Below, in pieces: positions 8,839-17,837 of a stretch of 64,000 bases of DNA. Made by a program: the position numbers and the translations under genes. How positions within the stretch are numbered: position 1 is the stretch's first letter; each line of letters starts with the position of its first letter. Origin of the DNA: Streptomyces sp. SID8374 (GTDB lineage: Bacteria; Actinomycetota; Actinomycetes; Streptomycetales; Streptomycetaceae); the NCBI RefSeq assembly GCF_009865135.1, contig NZ_WWGH01000001.1:868001-932000 (forward strand). The letters are read 5' to 3'. The notes beneath the pieces are model-generated. The model did no database searches. It saw only the letters and a program-made list of their open reading frames with translations, and was not told the DNA's origin.

Positions 8839-10206
8839 TCAGGACGGGTCCGTGCCGCCGCCACCACGGCCCAGGCGCTCACGGACCCGCTCCACCACAT
8901 CCGCGTACCGCGCCTCGGCGCCGTGCCGGGTGGGGGTGTAGTAGAGCCGGTCGCGGACCGCGTCCGGGGCGTACTGCTGGGCGGCGATACCGCCCTGCAC
9001 GTCGTGCGGATAGACATAGCCCTGGGCGTGGCCGAGCTTGGCCGCACCCTTGTAATGGCCGTCGCGCAGATGGGCCGGGACGGGGCCCGCGAGCCCTTTT
9101 CGGACATCCTCCTGCGCGGCGAAGATGGCGAGCGTCGCCGCGTTGGACTTGGGAGCGAGCGCGAGGGCGATCGTGGCGTGGCTGAGGGTGAGCGCCGCCT
9201 CCGGGAAGCCGATCATGGCGACGGCCTGGGCGGCCGCCACCGCCGTCGGCAGCGCGGTGGGGTCGGCGAGGCCGATGTCCTCGCTGGCGGAGATCATCAG
9301 CCGCCGGGCGATGAACCGGGGGTCCTCCCCCGCCTCGATCATCCGGGCCAGATAGTGCAGGGCGGCGTCCACGTCGGAGCCGCGGATCGACTTGATGAGC
9401 GCGCTGGCGACGTCGTAGTGCTGGTCGCCGTCGCGGTCGTACTTCACGGCGGCCCGGTCGACGGTCGCCTCGACCGTCTCCAGCGTGATCTCCGCCTCGT
9501 GCGTGGCGAGCGCCGCACCGGCCGCCGCCTCCAGGGCGGTGAGCGCCCGGCGCGCGTCGCCGCCCGCGATACGCAGGAGATGCGCCTCCGCGTCCTCGGG
9601 CAGGGTGACGGCTCCGCCGAGCCCGCGCTCGTCGGTCAGCGCCCGGCGCAGCAGATCGCGCAGGTCGTCGTCGGTCAGCGGCTCCAGGGTGAGGAGCAGC
9701 GAGCGCGAGAGCAGCGGGGAGATGATCGAGAAGTACGGATTCTCCGTGGTCGCGGCGATCAGCGTCACCCAGCGGTTCTCCACGGCGGGGAGCAGGGAGT
9801 CCTGCTGGGCCTTGGAGAAGCGGTGGATCTCGTCCAGGAAGAGGACGGTCTCCTTGCCGAAGCCACCGGTGGCGCGGCGCGCGCTCTCGATGACGGCCCG
9901 GACCTCCTTGACGCCCGCGGTGATCGCGGAGAGCTCCACGAAGCGCTTGTTGGTGGCCTTGCTGACCACGTACGCCAGGGTCGTCTTCCCGGTGCCGGGC
10001 GGGCCCCACAGGATCACCGACGAGGCACCGGCCGGACCGCCGCTCCCCTCGACGAGCCGGCGCAGCGGCGAGCCCGGCTTCAGCAGATGCTGCTGGCCGA
10101 CGACCTCATCAAGGACACGGGGACGCATCCGGACAGCGAGGGGGCTGCTGGACGGGTCCTTCTCCTGGCGGTCTTCGGCGGCTGCGGTAAAGAGGTCGGG
10201 CTCCAC
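8839..10206 (-). CDS. rarA: Replication-associated recombination protein A (RarA/MgsA AAA+ ATPase)
   Basis: The 455-residue product begins at a GTG ([18 protein letters not shown]). An upstream ATG adding 10 residues is possible but less like homologues. The AAA+ core has Walker [10 protein letters not shown], Walker [10 protein letters not shown], sensor 1 IAATTENP and an arginine finger region SPLLSRS. The C-terminal MgsA domain follows ([19 protein letters not shown]). RarA acts at stalled replication forks with SSB. A zinc-finger or UBZ domain is absent, as in other bacterial forms. It converges with the DUF2470-like gene, 22 bases away. Confidence 0.93.
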   Translation of the reverse strand: MEPDLFTAAAEDRQEKDPSSSPLAVRMRPRVLDEVVGQQHLLKPGSPLRRLVEGSGGPAGASSVILWGPPGTGKTTLAYVVSKATNKRFVELSAITAGVKEVRAVIESARRATGGFGKETVLFLDEIHRFSKAQQDSLLPAVENRWVTLIAATTENPYFSIISPLLSRSLLLTLEPLTDDDLRDLLRRALTDERGLGGAVTLPEDAEAHLLRIAGGDARRALTALEAAAGAALATHEAEITLETVEATVDRAAVKYDRDGDQHYDVASALIKSIRGSDVDAALHYLARMIEAGEDPRFIARRLMISASEDIGLADPTALPTAVAAAQAVAMIGFPEAALTLSHATIALALAPKSNAATLAIFAAQEDVRKGLAGPVPAHLRDGHYKGAAKLGHAQGYVYPHDVQGGIAAQQYAPDAVRDRLYYTPTRHGAEARYADVVERVRERLGRGGGGTDPS

Positions 10207-10257
10207 GTCATGAAGCCTATGCGACCCCACTGACAACGCCCTGGCCGGCGGGCGCCC

Positions 10258-10315
10258 GTCAGCTGGTCCAGAAGCACCTACGAGAGTGGTAGGTGCCGGT
10301 CAGCTGGTCCAGAAG
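10258..10315. repeat. 17-bp direct repeat flanking a hairpin: duplicated VKOR 3' end
   Basis: GTCAGCTGGTCCAGAAG occurs at 10258-10274 and again at 10299-10315. The right copy encodes the last residues and stop codon of the VKOR-family gene; the left copy is a non-coding duplicate 41 bases downstream of it. Between them lies a perfect 8-bp hairpin. The arrangement looks like a local duplication that took the gene's final codons with it. Confidence 0.8.
10274..10296 (-). terminator. Hairpin just after the VKOR-family gene
   Basis: GCACCTAC (10274-10281) pairs perfectly with GTAGGTGC (10289-10296) around a 7-nt GAGAGTG loop, three bases past the VKOR stop codon on the minus strand. It is likely the transcription terminator of that gene, though the stem is short. 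Confidence 0.55.
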
Positions 10316-10938
10316 TCCCACCAGCGCGTCAGGATCAGCATCCCGATGATCCCGATCCACAGCACCGGCGGCACCCAGTGGAACTCGGTCAGTCCGTTCC
10401 GCAGCCACGCGGGCGCGGGGAGGATGCGGTGCTTGATGTTGTGCGTGGTCACGTAGCAGAACATGATGATCGTCGCGACCCAGGCCAGGCAGCACCACAG
10501 GCAGAGCGAGTTGATGTTGTAGAGCGACTGGTACTGGAGCCAGGTGCAGAAGCCGACCCCGAAGAGGGTGCCCGCGTTGAGGCCGAGCCAGAACCAGCTG
10601 CGGTAGCGGGCGCCGGCGAGCAGGCCCACCCCGATCGCGATGACCATGCCGTACGTGACCAGGCCGAGCATCGGGTTGGGGAACCCGAACGCGGAGGCCT
10701 GCTCGCTCTTCATGATGTTGCCGCACGCGACGACCGGGTTGAGGCTGCAACCGGGCGTGAAGGAGGGGTCCTCCAGCAGCTTGAACTTGTCGATGGTGAT
10801 GACCCAGGAGGCCAGCAGACCGGCCGCGCCGGTGATCACCAGGAGCAGGGCGAGACCCCGTCCGGCCCCGAAGGCGCGCTTGCCGCCGCCCTCGCCCTGG
10901 TCGGAGGAGAGGTCGTGGTCTACCGCAGCAGTCGTCAT
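10300..10938 (-). CDS. Vitamin K epoxide reductase (VKOR) family membrane protein
   Basis: The 212-residue product has about five hydrophobic segments. The first is LALLLVITGAAGLLASWVI, and the periplasmic-side loop carries SFTPGCSLNPVVACGNIM, which holds the loop cysteine pair of VKOR homologues. The redox CXXC lies in the fourth helix region (NSLCLWCCLAW), with an extra adjacent Cys. In actinobacteria VKOR proteins reoxidise DsbA-like oxidases using quinones. No DsbA gene is adjacent, but a CPDC thioredoxin-fold protein is encoded at 51.3 kb. The gene appears to be a single transcript. Confidence 0.9.
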   Translation of the reverse strand: MTTAAVDHDLSSDQGEGGGKRAFGAGRGLALLLVITGAAGLLASWVITIDKFKLLEDPSFTPGCSLNPVVACGNIMKSEQASAFGFPNPMLGLVTYGMVIAIGVGLLAGARYRSWFWLGLNAGTLFGVGFCTWLQYQSLYNINSLCLWCCLAWVATIIMFCYVTTHNIKHRILPAPAWLRNGLTEFHWVPPVLWIGIIGMLILTRWWDFWTS

Positions 10939-11074
10939 ATCGCCGTTCCGTCACCGAGTGGTCAGCCGGGCAAGGTCATTGTGCCGCACCCCCGTACTGG
11001 TCAACCGTTCGATGGACATAAAGGTGTACGTCCGGTGGGCAGGGAACCGGCGGCGGCGCGGAATGCTCGGGGCC

Positions 11075-11932
11075 ATGACGGAACTCGTGGTGAACGTGCG
11101 CGGACTGCGCAAGCGATACGGCGGTGTGAGCGCTCTGGACGGCCTGGACCTGGACATCCACCGCGGTGAGGTGTGCGGACTGCTCGGCCCGAACGGTGCG
11201 GGGAAGAGCACCTGCGTGGGCGTGCTCCAGGGACAGCGGGACCGGGACGCGGGCAGCGTGGAGGTCCTCGGAGCCGACCCCGCGACGGCCGGCCGCCGTC
11301 AACGGTCCCGGGTCGGGATCGTCTGGCAGGATGAATCCGCGCCCGCCGAGTTGACGGTACGGGAGACGGTCCGGCACTTCGCCCGCTACTACCCGCACCC
11401 GCGCGACCCCGACGAGACCATCGCCCTGGTCGGACTGGAGGCGAAGGCGGGAGCCCGCACCAAGGCCCTCTCGGGCGGTCAGCGGCGCCGCCTCGATGTG
11501 GCGCTCGGAGTGATCGGCTCCCCCGAACTCCTCCTCCTCGACGAGCCGACCACCGGTTTCGATCCGGCCGCCCGGCGGCAGTTCTGGGAGCTGATCCGGC
11601 TGCTCGCGGACGGCGGCACCACCATTCTCCTGACCACGCACTACCTGGAGGAGGCCGAGGCGCTCGCCGACCGGCTCGTCGTCGTCGCGGCGGGCAGCGC
11701 GGTCGCCGAGGGAAGTCCCGAGGAGCTGCGGGCCCGGTACGGCGGGCGGGCGACGGTCCGGTGGACGGAACCCGACGGATCGCCGCGTGCGGAGGAGACC
11801 GGGACGCCGACCCGTACGGTCGCCGCGCTCGCCGACCGCTTCGGCGGGGAGGTCCCGGGGCTGTTGGTCACCCGGCCCACGCTCGAAGACGTCTATCTGC
11901 GGCTCACCGGGCAGTCGGAGGTGGCCCGATGA
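11075..11932 (+). CDS. ABC-2 exporter, ATP-binding subunit
   Basis: From ATG 11075 (MTELVVNVRGLRKRYGG) the product is 285 residues; an in-frame ATG at 11063 is an alternative. Walker A is GPNGAGKST, the signature is ALSGGQRRRLDVA, Walker B is LLLLDEPTTGFDP, and the switch histidine is in LLTTHYLEEAE. The C-terminal extension resembles the DrrA/CcmA-type drug exporter ATPases. It overlaps the permease start by four bases (ATGA) and begins a four-gene rightward cassette with a sensor kinase and regulator. The substrate cannot be read from the sequence; export of a toxic compound is a reasonable inference. Confidence 0.92.
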   Translation: MTELVVNVRGLRKRYGGVSALDGLDLDIHRGEVCGLLGPNGAGKSTCVGVLQGQRDRDAGSVEVLGADPATAGRRQRSRVGIVWQDESAPAELTVRETVRHFARYYPHPRDPDETIALVGLEAKAGARTKALSGGQRRRLDVALGVIGSPELLLLDEPTTGFDPAARRQFWELIRLLADGGTTILLTTHYLEEAEALADRLVVVAAGSAVAEGSPEELRARYGGRATVRWTEPDGSPRAEETGTPTRTVAALADRFGGEVPGLLVTRPTLEDVYLRLTGQSEVAR

Positions 11933-12750
11933 CCGCGCCGGACACCTCCCACCTGCCCGGCGCATGGCGCCTGGGCCTGCTGCGCGGCGGCCTGGAGCTG
12001 AAGCAGTTCTTCCGCCGCCGCGACCAGGTCGTCTTCTCCCTCGCCTTCCCCGTCGTCCTCCTGGTGCTGCTCGCCTCGATCTTCGGCGGGAACGAGGCGG
12101 CCACCGGCGTCCCCGTCTCGCAGCTCTACGTGGCCGCGATGCTCGGGGCGGGCATCATGGCGACCAGCTTCCAGTCGCTCGGTATCTCCATCGCGATCGA
12201 GCGCGACGAACTGCTGCTGCGCCGGCTCATCTCCACACCGATGCCGCCCGCCGCCTACTTCCTGGGAAAGGTGTGGCTGGTCCTGGTCACCGGCGCCCTG
12301 GAGGCGGCCGTCCTGCTGGCCGTCGGAGTGGGACTGTACGATCTCGAGCTGCCCGGGGACGCGGCCCGCTGGCTGACGTTCGGCTGGATCTTCCTGCTCG
12401 GGACGGCGGCCTGCACACTGCTCGGCATCGCGATCAGCAGCCTGCCCGGGTCGGGCCGGAGCGCGGGTTCGGTGATCATCCTGCCGTTCCTGGTGCTCCA
12501 GTTCATCTCCGGCGTCTACATCCCGGCGAGCGAACTCCCGGAGTGGATGCTGAACATCGGCGCCCTGTTCCCGCTGAAGTGGATGTGCCAGGGCTTTCGC
12601 GGAGTCTTCCTGCCGGAGTCCGCCGCCGTGCTGGAGCAGGCGGGCGGCTGGGAGTTCGGACGGGTCGCCCTCGTGCTGGGCGCGTGGTGCATCGGAGGAT
12701 TGCTGCTGTGTCTGCTGACCTTTCGCTGGAAGAACCGGCGCGACGGCTGA
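11929..12750 (+). CDS. ABC-2 type exporter, permease subunit
   Basis: The 273-residue product has six predicted transmembrane segments, including VVFSLAFPVVLLVLLASIFG near the start, LYVAAMLGAGIMA, WLVLVTGALEAAVLLAVGVG, WIFLLGTAACTLLGIA and IILPFLVLQFISGVYIP. A short cytoplasmic KQFFRRRDQ patch precedes the first. This is the ABC2_membrane layout. The last 43 bases overlap the histidine kinase gene in another frame. Confidence 0.9.
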   Translation: MTAPDTSHLPGAWRLGLLRGGLELKQFFRRRDQVVFSLAFPVVLLVLLASIFGGNEAATGVPVSQLYVAAMLGAGIMATSFQSLGISIAIERDELLLRRLISTPMPPAAYFLGKVWLVLVTGALEAAVLLAVGVGLYDLELPGDAARWLTFGWIFLLGTAACTLLGIAISSLPGSGRSAGSVIILPFLVLQFISGVYIPASELPEWMLNIGALFPLKWMCQGFRGVFLPESAAVLEQAGGWEFGRVALVLGAWCIGGLLLCLLTFRWKNRRDG

Positions 12751-13973
12751 CCAGGGCCGCCGAAGCCCGGGACTCCGACGTCCGGGTCCGGTCGGTGCGC
12801 CCCTGGGACGGGTATTTCGCCGTCGTCTGGATCGTCACCCTCGCCGTGGTGCTGGGGGCCGCCGAACCATCGTGGCCGGTCCGCGTGACAGCGGCCGCGA
12901 TCGTGGCGCTGAACCTGCCGTGGTACGTCCTGGCCGGCCGACGGGCCATGCTGGACGACACCGGGTCCGAGGGGCCGGCCCGCCGCTATGTGGTGGGAGC
13001 GCTGCTGCTCTTCCTGCCCACGGCGATGCTGGTCGGCGAGACGCAGCTGGTCACGTTCGCGCTGGCCCCGCAGTGCTTCATGCTGCTGCGGCTGCGGGAC
13101 GCGCTGTGGGTGCTGGCCGGGATGGGCGCGGTGCCGCTCGCCGGCTGGACGCTGCTGTGGCATCCGACGGCCGGCGAGGCCGGGTTCCGGTTCCTGCTGG
13201 CGGTGGCGACCTTCGCGTTCAGCGCCTTCCTGGGCCGGTCCATGACGCGGATCATCGTCCAGAGCCGCGAGAGGGCCGCGCTGATCGCCGAGCTGGAGGC
13301 GGGCCGCGAGGAGATCGCCCGGCTGTCGACGGCCCACGGGGCGCTGGCGGAGCGGGAACGGATGTCGCGGGAGATCCACGACACCCTGGCCCAGGGCTTC
13401 ACCAGCCTGCTGATGCTCTCCCAGGCCGTCGAGTCCGAGCTGGACCACGATCTGCCGCAGGCCCGGCGCCATGTGGCGCTGATGACCCGGACCGCGCGGG
13501 AGAACCTCGCCGAGGCCCGGGCGCTGGTGGCCGGCGGTTCACCGGCCGATCTGGCCGGCAACTCGCTGGCGGACGCCCTGCGCCGGCTCGCCGACCGGCA
13601 CGCCGCGCAGACCGGCGCCCCGGCGCTGCTGACGGTGACCGGCGACGTCCGGCCGCTGCCGACCGCGTACGAGGTCGTCGCCCTGCGCGCCTGCCAGGAG
13701 GCCCTCGCCAACACCCGTAAACACGCGGGCCCGTCCGTACCGGTGACCGTCGTGCTGACGTACGCCTCCGACGCCCTGACCCTGTCCGTACGGGACGAGG
13801 GGTGCGGCTTCGACCCCCGGGCGCCGCGCGAGGGCTACGGTCTCGACGGCGTACGGGCCAGGGCCGAGGAGGCGGGCGGCGGCGCGGTGGTCCGCAGCGC
13901 GCCGGGCGCCGGGACCTCGGTCACCGTGACCCTGCCGCTGCCCCCGACCGTCCCGTCCGCGGACGCCCCCTAG
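12708..13973 (+). CDS. NarL-family sensor histidine kinase
   Basis: The chosen GTG at 12708 has GGAGG at 12694-12698, nine bases upstream, and lies inside the 3' end of the permease gene, giving a 421-residue protein. About four to five N-terminal hydrophobic segments (FAVVWIVTLAVVLG to FLLAVATFAFSAFLG) are followed by a coiled linker. The HisKA_3 box is SREIHDTLAQGF with phospho-acceptor His at residue 224. The HATPase domain has ACQEALANTRKHA, DEGCGFDP and GYGLDGVRARAEEAGG. No large extracytoplasmic loop is present, which suggests sensing within the membrane, as in exporter-linked kinases. Confidence 0.9.
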   Translation: MSADLSLEEPARRLTRAAEARDSDVRVRSVRPWDGYFAVVWIVTLAVVLGAAEPSWPVRVTAAAIVALNLPWYVLAGRRAMLDDTGSEGPARRYVVGALLLFLPTAMLVGETQLVTFALAPQCFMLLRLRDALWVLAGMGAVPLAGWTLLWHPTAGEAGFRFLLAVATFAFSAFLGRSMTRIIVQSRERAALIAELEAGREEIARLSTAHGALAERERMSREIHDTLAQGFTSLLMLSQAVESELDHDLPQARRHVALMTRTARENLAEARALVAGGSPADLAGNSLADALRRLADRHAAQTGAPALLTVTGDVRPLPTAYEVVALRACQEALANTRKHAGPSVPVTVVLTYASDALTLSVRDEGCGFDPRAPREGYGLDGVRARAEEAGGGAVVRSAPGAGTSVTVTLPLPPTVPSADAP

Positions 13974-13985
13974 AAGGAGTTCCCG

Positions 13986-14606
13986 ATGATCCGAGTCCTG
14001 CTGGCCGACGACCACCCCGTCGTGCGGGAGGGGCTGCGCGGGATGCTGGACGCCGAGCCGGACCTCGACGTGGTGGCCGAGGCGTCCAGCGGTCCGCGCG
14101 CGGAGGCGCTCTGCGCCGAACTGCTGCCGGACATCGTGCTGATGGACCTGCGGATGCCGGGCGGCGGGGGCGTCGAGTCGATCCGCCGGATCCGTGCGGC
14201 CGGGCTGCCGTGCCGGGTCGTCGTGCTGACCACGTACGAGAGCGACAGCGACATCCTGCGCGCGGTGGAGGCGGGGGCCTCCGGCTATCTGCTCAAGGAC
14301 CTGGGCCGGGCGGAGCTGGCGGACGCGATCCGGGCCGCGGCCCGGGGCGAGACCGTGCTCGCACCGACGGTGGCGACCCGGCTGGTGGACCAGCTGCGCG
14401 AAGCGCCGGAGCTGCCCCGGCTCTCGGAGCGCGAGACGCAGGTGCTGCGGCTGGTGGCGGAGGGGTGCACCAACGCGGAGATCGGGCGGCGGCTGTTCAT
14501 CGGCGAGTCGACGGTGAAGACCCATCTGCTGCGGGTCTTCGGCAAGCTGGGCGTCAGCGACCGGACCGCAGCGGTGACAGGGGCGATGCGCCACGGGCTG
14601 CTGTGA
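13986..14606 (+). CDS. NarL/FixJ-family response regulator
   Basis: The 206-residue product has a receiver domain with acidic pair DD at residues 8-9, phospho-acceptor Asp54 in VLMDLRMPG, the Thr switch in VVLTTYES and the conserved Lys in YLLKDLG. A LuxR-type HTH follows (LSERETQVLRLVAEGCTN, STVKTHLLRVFGKLGV). AAGGAG at 13973-13978 precedes the ATG by seven bases, directly after the kinase stop. The likely target is the exporter operon itself. Confidence 0.95.
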   Translation: MIRVLLADDHPVVREGLRGMLDAEPDLDVVAEASSGPRAEALCAELLPDIVLMDLRMPGGGGVESIRRIRAAGLPCRVVVLTTYESDSDILRAVEAGASGYLLKDLGRAELADAIRAAARGETVLAPTVATRLVDQLREAPELPRLSERETQVLRLVAEGCTNAEIGRRLFIGESTVKTHLLRVFGKLGVSDRTAAVTGAMRHGLL

Positions 14607-14614
14607 ACGCGAGA

Positions 14615-14653
14615 GGCGCGGGCGGCAGGACCTCAGGTCCTGCCGCCCGCGCC
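14615..14653. terminator. Bidirectional terminator between the response regulator and hisS
   Basis: A 39-base near-perfect palindrome: 19 bases at 14615-14633 are the exact complement of 14635-14653. The central bases must open to form a loop, leaving about 17 bp of stem. It sits between two convergent genes and can serve both. Confidence 0.85.
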
Positions 14654-14668
14654 CCGCTCGCAGCTCGG

Positions 14669-15931
14669 TCAGCCGAGGCGCTTCGTCAGCTCCGCGACGG
14701 CCTCGGCCAGCGGCACCGCGTTCTGCTCGCCGGACTCCATGTCCTTGAGCTGGACGACGCCCTCGGCGAGATCACGCTCGCCCGCCACCAGGGTGTAGCG
14801 CGCGCCCGAGCGGTTGGCGCTCTTCATCGCGCCCTTGAGGCCGCGGCCGCCGAAGGCGAAGTCGGCGGCGATGCCCGCGCGGCGCAGCTCGGTCACGACG
14901 GCGAACAGGGCCCGCCGGGCCTCCTCGCCGAGCGGGACGGCGTAGACGCTGGTGGTGACGGGCAGGTCCAGTTCGACGCCCTCCGCCTCCAGGGCGAGGA
15001 CCGTGCGGTCCACGCCGAGGGCCCAGCCGACCGAGGGCAGCGCGGGGCCGCCGATCATCTCGGAGAGGCCGTCGTAGCGCCCGCCGCCGCCCACCGCGGA
15101 CTGGGAGCCCAGGCCGTCGTGGACGAACTCGAAGGTGGTGCGGGTGTAGTAGTCGAGGCCGCGCACGAGCTTCTCGTCGTCCTCGTACACGACTCCGGCC
15201 GCCGTCAGCAGTGCGCGGACCTCCTCGTGGTACGCCTGGCAGGCGTCGCAGAGGTAGTCGCGGAGCTTGGGGGCGTCGGTGAGCTGCTTCTGTACGTCGG
15301 CCCGCTTGTCGTCCAGGACGCGCAGCGGGTTGATCTCGATGCGGCGGCGGGTCTCGTCGTCGAGGTCGAGGTCGCGCAGGAAGGTCTGGAGCGCCTCGCG
15401 GTAGACGGGGCGGCACTCCTTGTCGCCGAGCGAGTTCAGCAGGATGCGGAACTGGCGCAGGCCCAGCGAGCGGTACGCCTGGTCGGCGAGGATGATCAGC
15501 TCGGCGTCCAGGACCGGGTCCTCGGTGCCGATGGCCTCGGCGCCGACCTGCGAGAAGTGGCGGTAGCGGCCCTTCTGCGGGCGCTCGTAGCGGTAGTACG
15601 AGCCGGAGTACCAGAGCTTGACCGGGAGGTTGCCGGCCTTGTGGAGGTTGGCCTCCAGGGCGGCGCGCAGGACGGACGCGGTGCCCTCGGGGCGCAGCGC
15701 CAGCTCGGCGCCGCCCTTGGTGGTGAGGGTGTACATCTCCTTGGTGACGATGTCGGTGGACTCACCGACGCCGCGCGCGAAGAGTTCGACGTCCTCGAAG
15801 CCGGGTGTCTCGATGTAGCCGTAGCCGGAGTCGCGCAGGGGCGCGGCGATGGCCTCGCGCACCGCCAGGTACTTGGCGGAGTCCGGCGGGGTCAGGTCGT
15901 ACGTGCCCTTGGGGGCCTGGAAGGTGCTCAC
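14669..15931 (-). CDS. hisS: Histidine--tRNA ligase
   Basis: The 420-residue product is a class II HisRS. Motif 2 is in [17 protein letters not shown], the histidine-specific signature is [15 protein letters not shown], and the motif 3 region is GGGGRYDGL and GWALGVDR. The C-terminal anticodon-binding domain ends [20 protein letters not shown]. The GTG start follows the metallo-hydrolase gene by 15 bases, so the two are probably co-transcribed. Confidence 0.97.
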   Translation of the reverse strand: MSTFQAPKGTYDLTPPDSAKYLAVREAIAAPLRDSGYGYIETPGFEDVELFARGVGESTDIVTKEMYTLTTKGGAELALRPEGTASVLRAALEANLHKAGNLPVKLWYSGSYYRYERPQKGRYRHFSQVGAEAIGTEDPVLDAELIILADQAYRSLGLRQFRILLNSLGDKECRPVYREALQTFLRDLDLDDETRRRIEINPLRVLDDKRADVQKQLTDAPKLRDYLCDACQAYHEEVRALLTAAGVVYEDDEKLVRGLDYYTRTTFEFVHDGLGSQSAVGGGGRYDGLSEMIGGPALPSVGWALGVDRTVLALEAEGVELDLPVTTSVYAVPLGEEARRALFAVVTELRRAGIAADFAFGGRGLKGAMKSANRSGARYTLVAGERDLAEGVVQLKDMESGEQNAVPLAEAVAELTKRLG

Positions 15932-15946
15932 GTTTACGTCTCTCGT

Positions 15947-16636
15947 CTACATTCCTCGGCGCGGCGCCGCGTCCAGACCGTTCAGGAACGGGTTGGAGGC
16001 GCGCTCGCGGCCGATGGTCGTCTGGGGGCCGTGGCCGGACAGCACCACGGTCGAGTCGTCGAGGGGCAGGCACACACGGGCCAGCGATTCGAGGAGCTCG
16101 GCGTGGTCGCCGCCGGGGAGGTCGGTACGTCCGACGGAGCCGGCGAAGAGCAGGTCGCCCGAGAAGAGGACCGGCGGGATGTCCGCGGCCTCGGGCATCT
16201 TGAACGTCACCGACCCCTTGGTATGGCCGGGCGCGTGCGAGACGCCGAACTCCAGCCCGGCCAGGGTCAGCTTCGACCCGTCGGTCAGCTCCTTGACGTC
16301 GTCCGGCTCCCCCACGGTCAGCTCGCCCATGAGCGGCATCCCGATGGAGCGGCCGAGCGCCTTCTCCGGGTCGCTCATCATGTAGCGGTCCTCGGGGTGG
16401 ATCCAGGCGGGGACGTCATGGGCGCCGCAGACGGGGACGACCGAGGCGACATGGTCGATGTGGCCGTGGGTGAGCACGACGGCGACGGGCTTGAGCCGAT
16501 GCTTCTTCAGCGCTTCCTCGACGCCCTGGGCGGCCTGGTGGCCCGGGTCGATGATCACGCACTCCTCACCGGCGGCGGGGGCGACCAGGTAGCAATTGGT
16601 CCCCCAGGCCCCGGCGGGGAACCCGGCAATGAGCAC
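15947..16636 (-). CDS. MBL-fold metallo-hydrolase (glyoxalase II-like)
   Basis: The 229-residue product has the metallo-beta-lactamase fold metal ligands: THGHIDH, the His of HAPGHTKGS, the Asp of FSGDLLF and the terminal SGHGPQT. The short length and motif spacing fit the YcbL/glyoxalase-II-like subgroup that hydrolyses thioesters, but the substrate is not determined by sequence. The start is a GTG at 16634-16636. It lies immediately upstream of hisS in the same operon, a conserved Streptomyces arrangement, and is divergent from the cyclophilin gene. Confidence 0.85.
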   Translation of the reverse strand: MLIAGFPAGAWGTNCYLVAPAAGEECVIIDPGHQAAQGVEEALKKHRLKPVAVVLTHGHIDHVASVVPVCGAHDVPAWIHPEDRYMMSDPEKALGRSIGMPLMGELTVGEPDDVKELTDGSKLTLAGLEFGVSHAPGHTKGSVTFKMPEAADIPPVLFSGDLLFAGSVGRTDLPGGDHAELLESLARVCLPLDDSTVVLSGHGPQTTIGRERASNPFLNGLDAAPRRGM

Positions 16637-16783
16637 GATCGTCCTTAATGTTCGTCCGGAGGATGCGGCCGCAGCGGCGGATGCAGCAGATCAGAGCCTA
16701 CCGGCGCTCCTCATGACACAGGTAACCCATATACGGTACGGGCAGCCCAGCCCCGATCTCACGACGTACAAGGAGCCCAACCG

Positions 16784-17578
16784 GTGTCCAGCAGCGAACA
16801 GCGGCGGCGGCAGCTCGCCCGGGAGAAGTTCGAGCGCCAGCAGAAGCGCCGGGAGGAAGCCCGTCGCCGGACGAGGCGCATCACCGCGATCGTCGCGGCG
16901 TCGGTGGCCGTGGTCGCCGTCGCGGGTGTGAGCGCGTTCGTCGTGGCGGGCAAGGACGACGGCAAGGACGACAAGAAGACCGAGGCGGCCGCGAGTCAGA
17001 GCCCGGAGCCGACGCCTTCGGAGACCGAGAGCAAGGCTCCCGCGCCGCCGATGGAGATCGACAAGAAGGCGACGTACACGATGTCGCTGGGGACGAGCCG
17101 GGGCGACATAGCGTTCGCCATGGACGCGGCGAAGACCCCGCACACGGTGAACTCCTTCAAGGCGCTCGCCGACAAGGGCTACTTCGACGGGACGAAGTGC
17201 CACCGCCTCACCACGCAGGGCATCTTCGTCCTCCAGTGCGGCGACCCCAAGGGCGACGGCACCGGCGGCCCCGGCTACAACATCCCCGACGAGAACCTCA
17301 AGGCGCTCGGCGAGGCGGGCGACGACGGCACGGTGACGTTCCCCGCGGGCACGGTGGCGATGGCCAACACCGGCCAGCCGGGCACCGGCGGCAGCCAGTT
17401 CTTCCTGGTCTACAAGGACACGAAGCTGCCGCCCACGTACACCCCGTTCGGCAAGCTGGACAAGGCCTCGCTCAAGGCCGTCGAGAAGGTCGGCGCCGCG
17501 GGTGTCGAGGGCGGAGCGGGCGACGGTGCGCCGAAGAAGGCCGTGGAGATCGAGAAGGCGACCGTGAAGAAGGACTGA
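16784..17578 (+). CDS. Membrane-anchored cyclophilin-type peptidyl-prolyl isomerase
   Basis: The 264-residue product starts at GTG 16784. A strongly charged N terminus (SSEQRRRQLAREKFERQQ) precedes one transmembrane helix at about residues 34-55. An acidic, Ser/Pro-rich linker runs to about 85. The cyclophilin domain then runs to the end, with FKALADKGYFDG, CHRLT, VLQCGDPKGDGTGGPGY, GTVAMANTGQPGTGGSQFF and FGKLDKASL. The canonical FHR motif is replaced by CHRLTTQGIFVLQ, seen in other actinobacterial members. It would act on the outer face of the membrane. Confidence 0.92.
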   Translation: MSSSEQRRRQLAREKFERQQKRREEARRRTRRITAIVAASVAVVAVAGVSAFVVAGKDDGKDDKKTEAAASQSPEPTPSETESKAPAPPMEIDKKATYTMSLGTSRGDIAFAMDAAKTPHTVNSFKALADKGYFDGTKCHRLTTQGIFVLQCGDPKGDGTGGPGYNIPDENLKALGEAGDDGTVTFPAGTVAMANTGQPGTGGSQFFLVYKDTKLPPTYTPFGKLDKASLKAVEKVGAAGVEGGAGDGAPKKAVEIEKATVKKD

Positions 17579-17610
17579 TCCGGCCGCACGGCCCCCGGGG
17601 CGGCTCCAGG

Positions 17611-17662
17611 GGGTGTCTTGTCGATCGGGCCCCGCGAGCCCGGCCTGGTCGACAAGACACCC
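17611..17662. terminator. Large inverted repeat after the cyclophilin gene
   Basis: A 14-bp perfect stem (GGGTGTCTTGTCGA at 17611-17624 with its complement at 17649-17662) encloses a second stem, CGGGC/GCCCG (17626-17630 with 17638-17642). It lies 33 bases past the cyclophilin stop and is the likely terminator. The arms are AT-richer than the surroundings, so an origin as a mobile palindrome is also possible. Confidence 0.75.
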
Positions 17663-17754
17663 GCACACCCCGGGCCGCCGGGCGGGAGCGGATAATTTCG
17701 GCCGCGCGGAGTGCGGACAGCCGGGCGGCCGGTCGCCTAGATTGGCGTTGTGCA

Positions 17755-17821
17755 GGGCGGGCGAGGCCCGCCCGAGGAAACTGTGGACGATGCCCGGGGG
17801 GCGAACCCCCTCGCAGGCATC
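17755..17821 (+). promoter_or_regulatory. Structured 5' leader with two hairpins before the DUF349 gene
   Basis: Hairpin 1 is GGGCGGGC (17755-17762), a GAG loop and GCCCGCCC (17766-17773). Hairpin 2 has an outer stem GATGCC/GGCATC (17789-17794 with 17816-17821) and an inner GGGGG/CCCCC stem (17796-17800 with 17806-17810) closing a GCGAA loop. The ribosome binding site GGTGGAGGAGG follows directly at 17823-17833. A TAGATT at 17739-17744 could be the -10 element, putting hairpin 1 at the 5' end of the mRNA. I do not recognise a known riboswitch class. Confidence 0.5.
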
Positions 17822-17837
17822 AGGTGGAGGAGGCGCT

